From: JBMOPD01 sp049323615
Lineage (GTDB): Bacteria > Bacillota > Desulfotomaculia > Desulfotomaculales > Desulfocucumaceae
Direction: 5' to 3'
Length of the DNA: 47,229 bases
Assembly: GCA_049323615.1 (NCBI GenBank)
Contig: JBMOPD010000053.1
Location: 1-47,229 of the forward strand
Below, piece by piece: positions 16,693-24,307 of the stretch. Numbering within the stretch: the stretch's first letter is position 1; each line of letters opens with the position of its first letter. Both the position numbers and the translations under genes were made by a program. The notes beneath the pieces are model-generated. The model saw only the letters and a list, made by a program, of their open reading frames with translations. It had not been told where the DNA came from and did not search any database.

Positions 16693-16727
16693 GGTCCTCA
16701 GCTGTTTTACGAGGACCTTTTTATTTT
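16693..16727 (+). terminator. Intrinsic terminator after the small membrane protein gene
   Basis: GGTCCTC (16693-16699) pairs with GAGGACC (16711-16717), followed by TTTTTATTTT. The A-rich left flank could also serve the opposite strand. Confidence 0.85.
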
Positions 16728-16746
16728 GGGATGTTAATTTTCTTAT

Positions 16747-16772
16747 ATTGTGTTTACGTATATAGACACAAT
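16747..16772. promoter_or_regulatory. Inverted repeat, candidate activator site
   Basis: ATTGTGT (16747-16753) and ACACAAT (16766-16772) form a 7-bp inverted repeat with a 12-base spacer. It lies about 60-85 bases upstream of the sigma-54-like promoter at 16831-16846, a plausible place for an enhancer-binding protein or other regulator. Confidence 0.4.
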
Positions 16773-16830
16773 TTCAGCGTACAGTTACGGACAGGCCCCG
16801 AGGTCCGGGACATTGGAGCCGGCTGCAGGC

Positions 16831-16846
16831 GGGCATCATTCTTGCA
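16831..16846 (+). promoter_or_regulatory. Possible sigma-54 promoter before the AbfD-like gene
   Basis: GGGCAT, five bases, TTGCA gives the invariant GG-ten bases-GC arrangement and matches most of the TGGCAC-N5-TTGCA consensus, missing the first T and the last C of the -24 box. Predicted transcription start is near 16857, before the ribosome site at about 16873 and the ATG at 16885. Confidence 0.5.
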
Positions 16847-16884
16847 ACAACTGCCGGTATACACTTTTGCCGGAGGTGTGAGTT

Positions 16885-18327
16885 ATGAAATCTGCCAGTG
16901 AGTACGTGGAAAGCCTGAAAAGTCTTAATCCGAGAATTTTTTTGGGCGGCAGGCAGGTAAAGCTGCTGGACAACCCCACCACCGTGACCGTGGTCAATGC
17001 CAATGCCAGGGTATATGAACTCGGCTCGGACCCTGAGTATGACGATATCATGAACACCGTTTCCCAGTTTACCGGAAAGAAGATAAGCAGGAACCTGCAT
17101 ATTGCGGGAAGTGTCGAAGACCTGGAAAAGAGGGCGGAAATGGCCACACTGACCAGCCAGATGCTGGGAACCTGCAATTACAGGTGTGTAGGGGCGGACA
17201 CCCTCAACGCCCTGGCGGGAATAACCTGGGAAATGGACCGGGACCTGGGCACCAAATACCATAAAAGGTTTATAGAGCACCTGAAGTACCTGCAGGAGAA
17301 CGACCTGGCCGTCAGCGGAGCGGTCACCGACGCCAAGGGCGAACGTTCCAAGCGCCCCGGCGAGCAGGCCGACCCCGATGTATACGTCCATATCACCCAA
17401 AAGACCGCTGACGGTATTGTTGTAAATGGCGCCAAAGTGAGCCAGAGCGGCGCCATCGGCTCCCATGAAACCATCGTCATCCCCACCATGGGTATGAGGC
17501 CCGGTGAGGAGGACTTTGCCGTGGCCTTCGCGGTGCCCAACGGCGCGCCCGGCCTCACCTACATATGCCAGTACACCCCCTTTACCGCCGAGCGCGAGCT
17601 GGTGGAGGCCAGGTACCTGGGCAACCCGCTTTACGGCCAGCGCGAAACCAGCGTGATGATTTTTGAAAATGTGTTTATACCCTGGGAGCGGGTCTTCCTG
17701 TGCGGCGAAACAAAGTACTGCGGCCGGCTCATCGCCCGCTTTGCCAAGACCCACCGGATGAACTGCGGGGGGGCCTGCAAGGTTGGCTTCGCCGACCTGG
17801 TTATCGGCGCCGCCCAGTTGCTGGCGGAATACTCGGGAGTGCAGAAGGCACCGCACATAGTGGACAAGATCACCGACATGGTCAGGATCAGCGAAACGGC
17901 CAGGGCCTGCACGGTGGCCGCCGCCCTTAAGGGCAAGGAGGAACCGGCCGGATCGGGCTTTTACATGCCGGACGACATTTTCGGCAACGCCGCCAAGCTG
18001 ACCATTGCCGACGGGTTCTGGGATATAATGAAGTGGGCCGGCGATATCGGCGGCGGCCTGGCCGTGACCATGCCCGGTGAAATGGAACTGGACAACCCCG
18101 AGACCGCCGGCTACATCAGAAAGTATTTAAGAACGGGCGCCCCGGCGGAGGCCAGGCTGAGAATGGCCAAGTTCATCCAGAACTGGTGCTCCGGGCTGCA
18201 CGGCGCCGGCACCTGGCACGGCGCGGGATCGCCCATGGCGCAGAAGATGGCCCTGTACGGCCTGGCGGACCTGGAAAAGAAGAAAACCCTGGCCAAAAAC
18301 CTGGCCGGGCTGAAAGACGGGAATTGA
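16885..18327 (+). CDS. 4-hydroxybutyryl-CoA dehydratase/4-hydroxyphenylacetate hydroxylase family protein (AbfD-like)
   Basis: A 480-residue flavoprotein of the HpaB/AbfD family. The cysteine pair C97-NYR-C101 and the later HRMNCGGACK segment (H290, C294, C298) correspond to the CxxxC, histidine and cysteine that hold the [4Fe-4S] cluster in 4-hydroxybutyryl-CoA dehydratase. The oxygen-dependent HpaB hydroxylases lack these, so an anaerobic dehydratase or vinylacetyl-CoA isomerase-like activity is favoured. The histidine-to-cysteine spacing is one residue longer than I recall for AbfD, and length is about the same. GGAGG precedes the ATG by eight bases. It stands alone on the plus strand, convergent with pdp. 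Confidence 0.82.
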   Translation: MKSASEYVESLKSLNPRIFLGGRQVKLLDNPTTVTVVNANARVYELGSDPEYDDIMNTVSQFTGKKISRNLHIAGSVEDLEKRAEMATLTSQMLGTCNYRCVGADTLNALAGITWEMDRDLGTKYHKRFIEHLKYLQENDLAVSGAVTDAKGERSKRPGEQADPDVYVHITQKTADGIVVNGAKVSQSGAIGSHETIVIPTMGMRPGEEDFAVAFAVPNGAPGLTYICQYTPFTAERELVEARYLGNPLYGQRETSVMIFENVFIPWERVFLCGETKYCGRLIARFAKTHRMNCGGACKVGFADLVIGAAQLLAEYSGVQKAPHIVDKITDMVRISETARACTVAAALKGKEEPAGSGFYMPDDIFGNAAKLTIADGFWDIMKWAGDIGGGLAVTMPGEMELDNPETAGYIRKYLRTGAPAEARLRMAKFIQNWCSGLHGAGTWHGAGSPMAQKMALYGLADLEKKKTLAKNLAGLKDGN

Positions 18328-18370
18328 AAAAACGGGAATTGGGCACTGCTTACATACACTTAGATTATAA

Positions 18371-19678
18371 TCACTGCTGTATTCTTTTTATTATCAAGGG
18401 AGACGGGGCGAGGGGCTCCTTCTTTATTACAAAGGACTGCTTTACCAGGTCCAATGCTCTTTTCAGCCTGGCGCCGGGGTTGTGGTGCAGGGTGGCCAGG
18501 GGTTCCCCGGCGGTTACCCGGTGGCCCTCCTTTTTGTGCAGGACCACCCCGGCCGCCAGGTCAATGGCGGAATCCCTGGTTTCCCTGCCGGCCCCCAGGC
18601 TCATGGCGGCAAGGCCGATCTTCATGGCGTCGCATTCAGCCACAAACCCACCGGTTTCCGCCACTATGACAGTTTTGCCGGCGGCTTCGGGGAGCAGGGA
18701 CGGGTTAGTCAGCACCGCCGGGTCACCGCCCTGGGCGGTGACCATTTCCCCGAACCTGGCCAGGGCGCTGCCGTTCCGCAGGTTGTTTTCCAGAATACTC
18801 CATGCCTCTTCTACGGTTTTGGCCCTGCCGGCCAGCACCAGCATTTCGGAACCCAGGGCCAGGCACAGTTCCCTTAGGTCCTCCGGTCCGCGGTTTTGCA
18901 GGGTTTCTATGGCTTCCCGGACCTCCAGGGCATTTCCCACGGCCAGGCCCAGGGGCTGGTCCATGGCCGTGATCAGCGCCACCGTGCGCCGGCCCAGGCT
19001 GTTGCCTATGCCCGCCATCAGCCGGGCCAGTTCCACCGCCCCCTGGGGATCTTTCATAAAGGCCCCCCTGCCCGCCTTCACGTCCAGTACAATGGCGTCC
19101 GCCCCGGAGGCCAGCTTCTTGGACATCACGCTGGCCGCGATAAGGGATATGTTGTCCACCGTGGCGGTGACATCTCTCAGGGCGTAGAGCTTTTTGTCCG
19201 CGGGCACCAGGTTGCCGGTCTGGGCGGCCACCGCCAGCCCTATGTCCCCGACCTGCCTGATAAAGTCCCGGCGGTCCATCTCCACCTTAAAGCCCGGGAT
19301 GGACTCCAGCTTGTCTACGGTGCCCCCGGTGTGGCCCAGTCCCCTGCCGGACATCTTGGCCACCGGCACGCCGGCCGAGGCCACCAGGGGGGCCAGCACC
19401 AGGGTGGTTTTGTCGCCGACTCCGCCGGTGCTGTGCTTGTCCACCTTTATGCCGGTCAGCCCGGAGAGGTCTATGGTTTCTCCGGACCTGTACATGGCCA
19501 TGGTCAGGTCGGATGTCTCCCTCTGGTTTAAACCCCGGAAAAAAACGGCCATGAGCAGGGCCGACACCTGGTATTCCGGTATGGTCCCGCGCACATAGCC
19601 GTCTACCAGGTATTCTATTTCAGCCCGTTCCAGTTCACCGCCGTCCCTTTTTTTCAGTATAATGTCATACATCCTCAT
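18371..19678 (-). CDS. pdp: Pyrimidine-nucleoside phosphorylase
   Basis: A 435-residue enzyme that splits pyrimidine (deoxy)nucleosides with phosphate. The family signature is clear: KVDKHSTGGVGDKTTLVLAPLVAS at about residues 78-101, SGRGLGHTGGTVDKLESIPGF at about 110-130, and a C-terminal domain with HKKEGHRVTAGEPLATLHHN. The protein is full length for the DeoA/Pdp family. It lies 5 bp downstream of deoB on the same strand, so the two form a nucleoside salvage operon. In Bacillus a purine nucleoside phosphorylase (pupG) is at this place; here the pyrimidine enzyme stands instead. Confidence 0.94.
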   Translation of the reverse strand: MRMYDIILKKRDGGELERAEIEYLVDGYVRGTIPEYQVSALLMAVFFRGLNQRETSDLTMAMYRSGETIDLSGLTGIKVDKHSTGGVGDKTTLVLAPLVASAGVPVAKMSGRGLGHTGGTVDKLESIPGFKVEMDRRDFIRQVGDIGLAVAAQTGNLVPADKKLYALRDVTATVDNISLIAASVMSKKLASGADAIVLDVKAGRGAFMKDPQGAVELARLMAGIGNSLGRRTVALITAMDQPLGLAVGNALEVREAIETLQNRGPEDLRELCLALGSEMLVLAGRAKTVEEAWSILENNLRNGSALARFGEMVTAQGGDPAVLTNPSLLPEAAGKTVIVAETGGFVAECDAMKIGLAAMSLGAGRETRDSAIDLAAGVVLHKKEGHRVTAGEPLATLHHNPGARLKRALDLVKQSFVIKKEPLAPSPLIIKRIQQ

Positions 19679-19683
19679 GATCT

Positions 19684-20862
19684 TTACCTTCCCGGCAGTA
19701 TAATATCTCCCGCAAAGCTCCTGCCCGCGGTGATGGTCAGGTTAAATGTTTCGGCCAGGGTGGCGGCCACGTCGGCAAATGTATCCCTGACGCCCAGGTC
19801 CGCTCCCTGCCGCACCGGCCCGCCGGTGACCAGCAGGGGCACATACTCCCGGCTGTGGTCGGTGCTGGCGGTGGTGGGGTCACAGCCGTGGTCCGCGGTA
19901 ATAATAAGAATGTCGTTTTCTCCAAGGGCGCCGGTTATTTCGGGCAGGCGCCGGTCAAAGGCCTCCAGCGCGGCGGCGTAGCCGGCGGGGTCATTGCGGT
20001 GGCCGTACAGCATGTCGAACTCCACCAGGTTGGTGAATACCAGGCCCCTTTCCTGATTCCCGGCCAGTTCCACCGTCCGGTCGGTCCCCTCCATGTTGTT
20101 TTTGGTATAAACGGCCCGGGTTATGCCGGCGCCGGCGAAAATATCGTTTATCTTGCCCACCGCCACCACGGGATAGCCCGCTGAGGACAGCAGGGTCAGT
20201 ATATTGGGCCGGGGCGGGGCCAGGGAAAAGTCATGCCTTCTCTCGGTCCGTTTGAAGTTTCCCGGCCGGCCGGTAAAGGGCCTGGCGATCACCCGGCCCA
20301 CCGCATGGTCGCCGGTCAGTATTTCCCTGGCGATCCTGCACATTTCGTAGAGTTCCGGCACTGGAACGACCTCTTCATGGGCCGCGATCTGGAAAACACT
20401 GTCGGCCGATGTGTAAACAATGGGCTTCCCGGTCCTGATGTGTTCCTCCCCCAGTTCCTTGATGATCTCGGTCCCCGAGGCCGCCTTGTTGCCCAGCGCC
20501 TGCCGGCCGGTTTTTTCCTCAAAGGCCCCGATCACTTCCGGGGGAAAGCCGTTTGGGTATACCGGGAACGGCCTGTCCAGGATAATGCCGGCGATCTCCC
20601 AGTGTCCGGTGGTGGTGTCCTTGCCCGGCGATTTGGGTGACATCCTGCCGTAGCAGCCGGCTGGATTGGCCGCCGGGCCGACCCCCTGGAAATCGCCCAG
20701 GTTGCCCAGCCCGAGGGCGCCGAGGTTGGGCAGGCTGATGCCGTTGACGGCCCGGGCGCAGTTGGCCAGGGTATTGCTGCCCTCGTCACCGTACTTCCAG
20801 GCGTCCGGAAGCTCCCCGATACCCAGGCTGTCCAAAACGATCAAAACAACTTTGTTTATCAA
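19684..20862 (-). CDS. deoB: Phosphopentomutase
   Basis: A 392-residue alkaline-phosphatase-superfamily enzyme that interconverts (deoxy)ribose 1- and 5-phosphate. Visible landmarks are the metal site VLDSLGIGELPDA near the N-terminus, the nucleophile threonine in GKDTTTGHWE (about residue 87), and the late metal ligands in LIITADHGCDPTTASTDHSREYVPLL. The start is TTG at 20862 with GGAGG upstream at a somewhat long spacing. It lies between xerD and pdp as in the ancestral xerD-drm order. Confidence 0.95.
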   Translation of the reverse strand: MINKVVLIVLDSLGIGELPDAWKYGDEGSNTLANCARAVNGISLPNLGALGLGNLGDFQGVGPAANPAGCYGRMSPKSPGKDTTTGHWEIAGIILDRPFPVYPNGFPPEVIGAFEEKTGRQALGNKAASGTEIIKELGEEHIRTGKPIVYTSADSVFQIAAHEEVVPVPELYEMCRIAREILTGDHAVGRVIARPFTGRPGNFKRTERRHDFSLAPPRPNILTLLSSAGYPVVAVGKINDIFAGAGITRAVYTKNNMEGTDRTVELAGNQERGLVFTNLVEFDMLYGHRNDPAGYAAALEAFDRRLPEITGALGENDILIITADHGCDPTTASTDHSREYVPLLVTGGPVRQGADLGVRDTFADVAATLAETFNLTITAGRSFAGDIILPGR

Positions 20863-20897
20863 TACCGCTTCGAACCTCCAACCTTGAACTTAGAGAA

Positions 20898-21785
20898 TCA
20901 GGCTCTTGGATGTGTTTTACGGTAAACGTCTTTCAGCCTGCTGCCGGTCAAATGGGTGTATATCTGGGTAGTGGAAATATCTGCATGGCCCAGCAGCTCC
21001 TGGACCGCCCGCAGGTCCGCCCCGTTTTCCAGCAGGTGGGTGGCGAAGGAATGTCTCAGCGTGTGCGGGGTAATGTCCTTCTTTATGCCTGCCCTGGCGG
21101 TGTACTTTTTAATTATCTTCCAAAACCCCTGCCTGGTCATTTTGTTTCCGTACCGGTTCAGGAACAGGTACTGGCTGCCGGACTTACCCATTAATTTGGC
21201 CCTCGCCCTTTGCAAATATGCCTGCATGTAATGCCCGGCCACCTGCCCGATGGGCACAATTCTTTCCTTTGAGCCCTTGCCGAGGCACCTTATATAGCCT
21301 TCCTCCAGGTTTATGCCGCCCCTGTCCAGGGAAACCAGCTCCGACACCCTCATCCCGGTGGCGTAAAGCAGTTCCAGCATGGCCTTGTCCCGCAGCCCGG
21401 CAGGGGTGCTGGTGCGCGGCTGGGCCAGCAGCCTGTCCACCTCCCCGGTGGTCAGCACCCGCGGCAGTTTCTGTACCTTTTTGGGTGATTCCAGGTTTTC
21501 CGTGGGATCGGCCTCCAGGCGGCCGTCGTTGATCAGGAATCTGTAGAGGGACTTGAGGGCGGCCAGGCGCCTGGAGATGGTGGCGGCCGACTTTCCTTCC
21601 TTTTTCAACTCCAGCAGGTAGGCCGGCACCGCGCCCCTGCCGTCCTGGCCCAGGGGATCAAACCCTTTCCGCTGGCAGAAGTTTTTAAAAAAAACCAGGT
21701 CGGACCGGTATGAAACCACGGTGTTCCTGGCCAGCCCCCTCTCCACGGCCAGGAAATTTAAAAAATCCCTGATGGCCCTGTCCAT
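20898..21785 (-). CDS. xerD: Tyrosine recombinase XerD
   Basis: A 295-residue site-specific recombinase that resolves chromosome dimers. The start is set at the ATG at 21785 (MDRAIRDFLNFLAVERGLARNT), the usual N-terminus; the frame is open 34 codons further. The SAM-like core-binding domain covers about residues 1-85. The catalytic residues are visible: R in ATGMRVSEL, H and R in HTLRHSFATH, H in ELLGHADISTTQIYTH and the nucleophile Y there. It heads the deoB-pdp group. In Bacillus the upstream neighbour is yqzK; here 11 kb of other genes lie between. Confidence 0.93.
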   Translation of the reverse strand: MDRAIRDFLNFLAVERGLARNTVVSYRSDLVFFKNFCQRKGFDPLGQDGRGAVPAYLLELKKEGKSAATISRRLAALKSLYRFLINDGRLEADPTENLESPKKVQKLPRVLTTGEVDRLLAQPRTSTPAGLRDKAMLELLYATGMRVSELVSLDRGGINLEEGYIRCLGKGSKERIVPIGQVAGHYMQAYLQRARAKLMGKSGSQYLFLNRYGNKMTRQGFWKIIKKYTARAGIKKDITPHTLRHSFATHLLENGADLRAVQELLGHADISTTQIYTHLTGSRLKDVYRKTHPRA

Positions 21786-21926
21786 TCGCAACCACCTGCC
21801 CCCGTTTGCAGTAAAATTTTCCACACCGGCATCGCAAATACCTTTCACTGCAATGATAAAAAATATCGCCCCCGTTGCCAGGGGCAATATTCCTGCCTGC
21901 TGTCGCCTTGCCTGCTTTATGCGTTT

Positions 21927-22364
21927 TTATTTTATTATCCTGACCGGGCAGGCCGCCTTTTGGGCCACCTCCCGGCTCAAGCCGCCTTTGATAATTTTTT
22001 TGATCCCGGTGTATCCCCTGGATCCCATAACTATTTCATCAAAACCTTCCCGTTTTGCCACTTTGCAGATCACCTGCACGGGATCTCCCTCAAGCAGCGC
22101 CGTCTGCACGTGCAGTCCCCGGCTTTCAAATATAAAACTTGCCCGGCGCCTGATTTTATCTGCCAGCTCTGCAATCTTAACGCTGTACTCGTCCCCGGGT
22201 ATGCCCAGGAACCCGGCCAAATCCCGGGTAAAGGGCGTCACAAACAATACCGTGCAGGCGATATCACCGCCCGAGGCCATTAACTGCGCTACGTACTCCG
22301 CTGCCTTAATTGAACACCTGGAACCGTCAAAGGGGAGAAGAATTTTATAAGGCATAAGCTTCAC
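21927..22364 (-). CDS. Universal stress protein UspA family (first copy)
   Basis: A 145-residue single-domain Usp protein: N-terminal strand YKILLPFDGSRCSIKAAEYVAQL, and the ATP-type motif region MGSRGYTGIKKIIKGGLSREVAQKAACPVRIIK at the end, similar to the G-2x-G-9x-G(S/T) motif that marks nucleotide-binding Usp proteins. It is divergent from a second Usp gene 287 bp away. The two share DE(A/Y)-type middle segments (TFTRDxAGFLG) and are probably paralogues. Confidence 0.88.
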   Translation of the reverse strand: MKLMPYKILLPFDGSRCSIKAAEYVAQLMASGGDIACTVLFVTPFTRDLAGFLGIPGDEYSVKIAELADKIRRRASFIFESRGLHVQTALLEGDPVQVICKVAKREGFDEIVMGSRGYTGIKKIIKGGLSREVAQKAACPVRIIK

Positions 22365-22650
22365 CCCGGCATCAATAACGGTTTTGCTATTTTGTCAACC
22401 AAGACAGATAATAACCATTTTTAAGATAATAATACAAAAACCTTTTGATTATAGCAATGTAAGACTTGTAAATATTTAAGGTATTGTTTAATTTATTGTT
22501 TCAGGCGGGAGAATTGTCGTATAACCGGCGTCAGTGGTTGAAATATTCAAGGGCATGATATATATTTATTTTTGGCGGCCAAAAGGCCGGGATTGTCGTT
22601 CACCATTCCGCAGGAAATAAATTATGGGATGGCAGCGGGGGAGGCAAACG

Positions 22651-23085
22651 GTGTTTAATAATATACTGGTAGCTTTTGATGGTTCCAGTCACTCGACACA
22701 GTCCGCCAGATTTGCGGCGGAAATTCATAAGGCCGTGCCGGGGGTAAAAATAACAGTTATTACTGTCCTGACCTTTACCAGAGATGAAGCCGGCTTTTTG
22801 GGCCTCTCCGGCGGGGAATATGAGAAGGCGGAGAAATCGATTGAGGAAAAATACTTTGGGGAAATCAAAAATTACTTTGATGCTTCAGGTGTTCCTCTGA
22901 CTACCGTGGTCAGAGAAGGAGACCCGGCAAAGGAGATTGTCAGGTTTGCCGAAGAGAACGGTATCGACCACATTGTTATTGGCCGGAGGGGACTGGGAAA
23001 CATCCGGGGCGCGCTGCTGGGAAGCGTAAGCGCCAAAGTTATTCATTCCGCCAGGTGTCCGGTGACCGTGGTTAAGGATAAATAA
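22651..23085 (+). CDS. Universal stress protein UspA family (second copy)
   Basis: A 144-residue Usp protein. The GTG at 22651 is preferred because GGGGAGG lies six bases before it. Motifs: FNNILVAFDGSSHSTQSARF at the start and VIGRRGLGNIRGALLGSVSAKVIHSARCPVTVV at the end, the latter a full G-2x-G-9x-G(S) ATP-binding signature. The two crcB genes follow at 21 bp, so it is probably co-transcribed with fluoride channels. UspA genes have been reported among genes linked to fluoride stress, but I see no fluoride riboswitch in the 260 bp upstream. Confidence 0.88.
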   Translation: MFNNILVAFDGSSHSTQSARFAAEIHKAVPGVKITVITVLTFTRDEAGFLGLSGGEYEKAEKSIEEKYFGEIKNYFDASGVPLTTVVREGDPAKEIVRFAEENGIDHIVIGRRGLGNIRGALLGSVSAKVIHSARCPVTVVKDK

Positions 23086-23106
23086 CAGCAAGACTGACAG
23101 TGGGGT

Positions 23107-23529
23107 ATGACAGAAGTGAAAATTATAAGCGTTGGTTTCGGCGGTTTTCTTGGCGCCCTGGCCCGGTACTATTTATATGCTCCATTAAACTCCAATTCGG
23201 TATTTCCGTGGGGAACCCTGACCGTAAACCTGCTGGGGAGTTTTTTGCTGGCCTTTTTTTTGACCGTCGCCCTGAGGTATTTTTACCACAGGTCATTCCT
23301 GGTCCTGGCCGTATCCACCGGCTTTACCGGGTCGTTTACCACCTTCTCGGCGGTAAGTGTGGAAATGGTAAAATTGGCGGCTGTAAGCCCCGCGCTGCCC
23401 GTTGTTTATATCGCCGCGAGCTTTTCAGCCGGCCTGTTTCTGGCTTTTGCCGGCAGGCGCCTGGGAAATATCTTTTCTTCGATAGTTGATGGAAGGCTGA
23501 TGGCCGGGGAGGCCGATAATGTTGATTAA
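23107..23529 (+). CDS. crcB: Fluoride channel CrcB/Fluc, subunit 1
   Basis: A 140-residue membrane protein with four hydrophobic helices. Fluc family marks are GGFLGALARYYLY (GxxxR), TLTVNLLGSFLL with the conserved asparagine, and GFTGSFTTFSAVSVEM with the pore phenylalanine region. It exports fluoride from the cytoplasm. Its end overlaps the next crcB by 11 bp. Paired crcB genes often encode a heterodimeric dual-topology channel, the two subunits facing opposite ways. Confidence 0.93.
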   Translation: MTEVKIISVGFGGFLGALARYYLYAPLNSNSVFPWGTLTVNLLGSFLLAFFLTVALRYFYHRSFLVLAVSTGFTGSFTTFSAVSVEMVKLAAVSPALPVVYIAASFSAGLFLAFAGRRLGNIFSSIVDGRLMAGEADNVD

Positions 23530-23884
23530 AATACTGCTTGTGGGCGCCGGTGGATTTTTAGGCGCCTCGGCCCGTTACATCCTGGGCAAATACATTAATA
23601 ATTTGTGGAAAGGCAATTTCCCCCTGGGGACTTTCCTGGTCAATACCGGCGGCAGCTTTTTGCTCGGCCTGGCAGTTCTTCATCCCCATCTTGGCCACGC
23701 CCTGGACAAAAACTTGAGCCTGGGGATCGGAGCCGGTTTTTTGGGGGCTTTCACAACCTTTTCCACCTTTGAATACGAAACGCTTAATTTGCTGGAAAAA
23801 AGAAAAACGGCAACCGCCGCTGTTTACGTTCTTTCCAGCTTTGCTGCCGGCTTTGCCGCCGCCTGGCTGACCAGGCTGCTATAG
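23519..23884 (+). CDS. crcB: Fluoride channel CrcB/Fluc, subunit 2
   Basis: A 121-residue Fluc protein overlapping the first crcB. It has GGFLGASARYILGKYI, TFLVNTGGSFLLGLAVL and GAGFLGAFTTFSTFEYE, with four hydrophobic helices. It is shorter than its partner, lacking the C-terminal extension. The pair most likely forms a heterodimeric fluoride channel in the cytoplasmic membrane. No transcription terminator is evident after it. Confidence 0.93.
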   Translation: MLIKILLVGAGGFLGASARYILGKYINNLWKGNFPLGTFLVNTGGSFLLGLAVLHPHLGHALDKNLSLGIGAGFLGAFTTFSTFEYETLNLLEKRKTATAAVYVLSSFAAGFAAAWLTRLL

Positions 23885-23976
23885 CCTTTCTCCCGGCTGC
23901 GGTGGATGTTTGAATTTATCGCCTAAAGCCGAGCAAAATATAGCCCGTAAAGGTTTATGCCGGCGGGGTGTTGCTT

Positions 23977-24114
23977 ATGGATATTGTTAAGGAGACGGCG
24001 GGCGTCCGGGCGGGCAAAAGCGAACTGGAAAAGGCCTTATCGGGCGGCCTTCACGGAGCGCCGGAATTCAAGCGGGAGAAAAAACTGCGCTACTTGTCCG
24101 CTCTCTTTATATAA
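23977..24114 (+). pseudogene. YueI-like (DUF1694) N-terminal fragment
   Basis: A 45-codon frame encodes MDIVKETAGVRAGKSELEKA followed by a segment with GLHGAPEFKREKKLRYLSA. This resembles the N-terminus of YueI/DUF1694 proteins, where a motif of the type L-x-x-G-x-x-G-x-P-E-x-K-P-x-E-x-x-x-(Y/F)-L-G is normal. The normal proteins continue for another 90 residues, while here a stop follows at once. It is probably a remnant. The similarity is from memory of the family and short, so the call is moderate. Confidence 0.5.
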
Positions 24115-24167
24115 CTTTCCCCCCTTCATCAATCCCTTTTACTTTGTAAAAATTTTTCCGAGAGTGC

Positions 24168-24185
24168 TTGTGCAAAATTGCACAA
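24168..24185. promoter_or_regulatory. Perfect palindromic operator-like site before the TauE/SafE operon
   Basis: TTGTGCAA-AA-TTGCACAA is a perfect 8-bp inverted repeat, 123 bases upstream of the TauE/SafE start. It fits the outer TTGTG/CACAA halves of Rex-type redox sites but differs at one symmetric position in each arm. It may instead serve the PadR regulator of the same operon. Confidence 0.5.
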
Positions 24186-24307
24186 TATTGTAGAATTATC
24201 CTAAGTACAGCATGTATATAGGTCATTCATATCCCTATGGACGAAGTATTAATGGTAAGTGAGAATTCGTATTTGGTCAAATTCATTTATTGAATGGAGT
24301 TGATGTA

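Noticed and set aside
16774..17856. 360-codon open frame on the minus strand
   Set aside because: It is the reverse shadow of the AbfD-like gene; that gene has full family motifs and a ribosome site, while the shadow has none and low-complexity composition.
20898..21785. XerD as an integrase of a mobile element
   Set aside because: It has the chromosomal XerD length and the conserved xerD-deoB neighbourhood; no attachment-site repeats or phage genes were seen nearby.
22560..22600. GGCC-AAAA-GGCC hairpin before the second Usp gene
   Set aside because: A very short stem without a T tract; common by chance in this GC-rich DNA.
22365..22650. Possible fluoride riboswitch before the Usp-crcB genes
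   Set aside because: I looked for GGxGATGG, the small hairpin and TGATxGCTCCTAC and found none of them in the gap.
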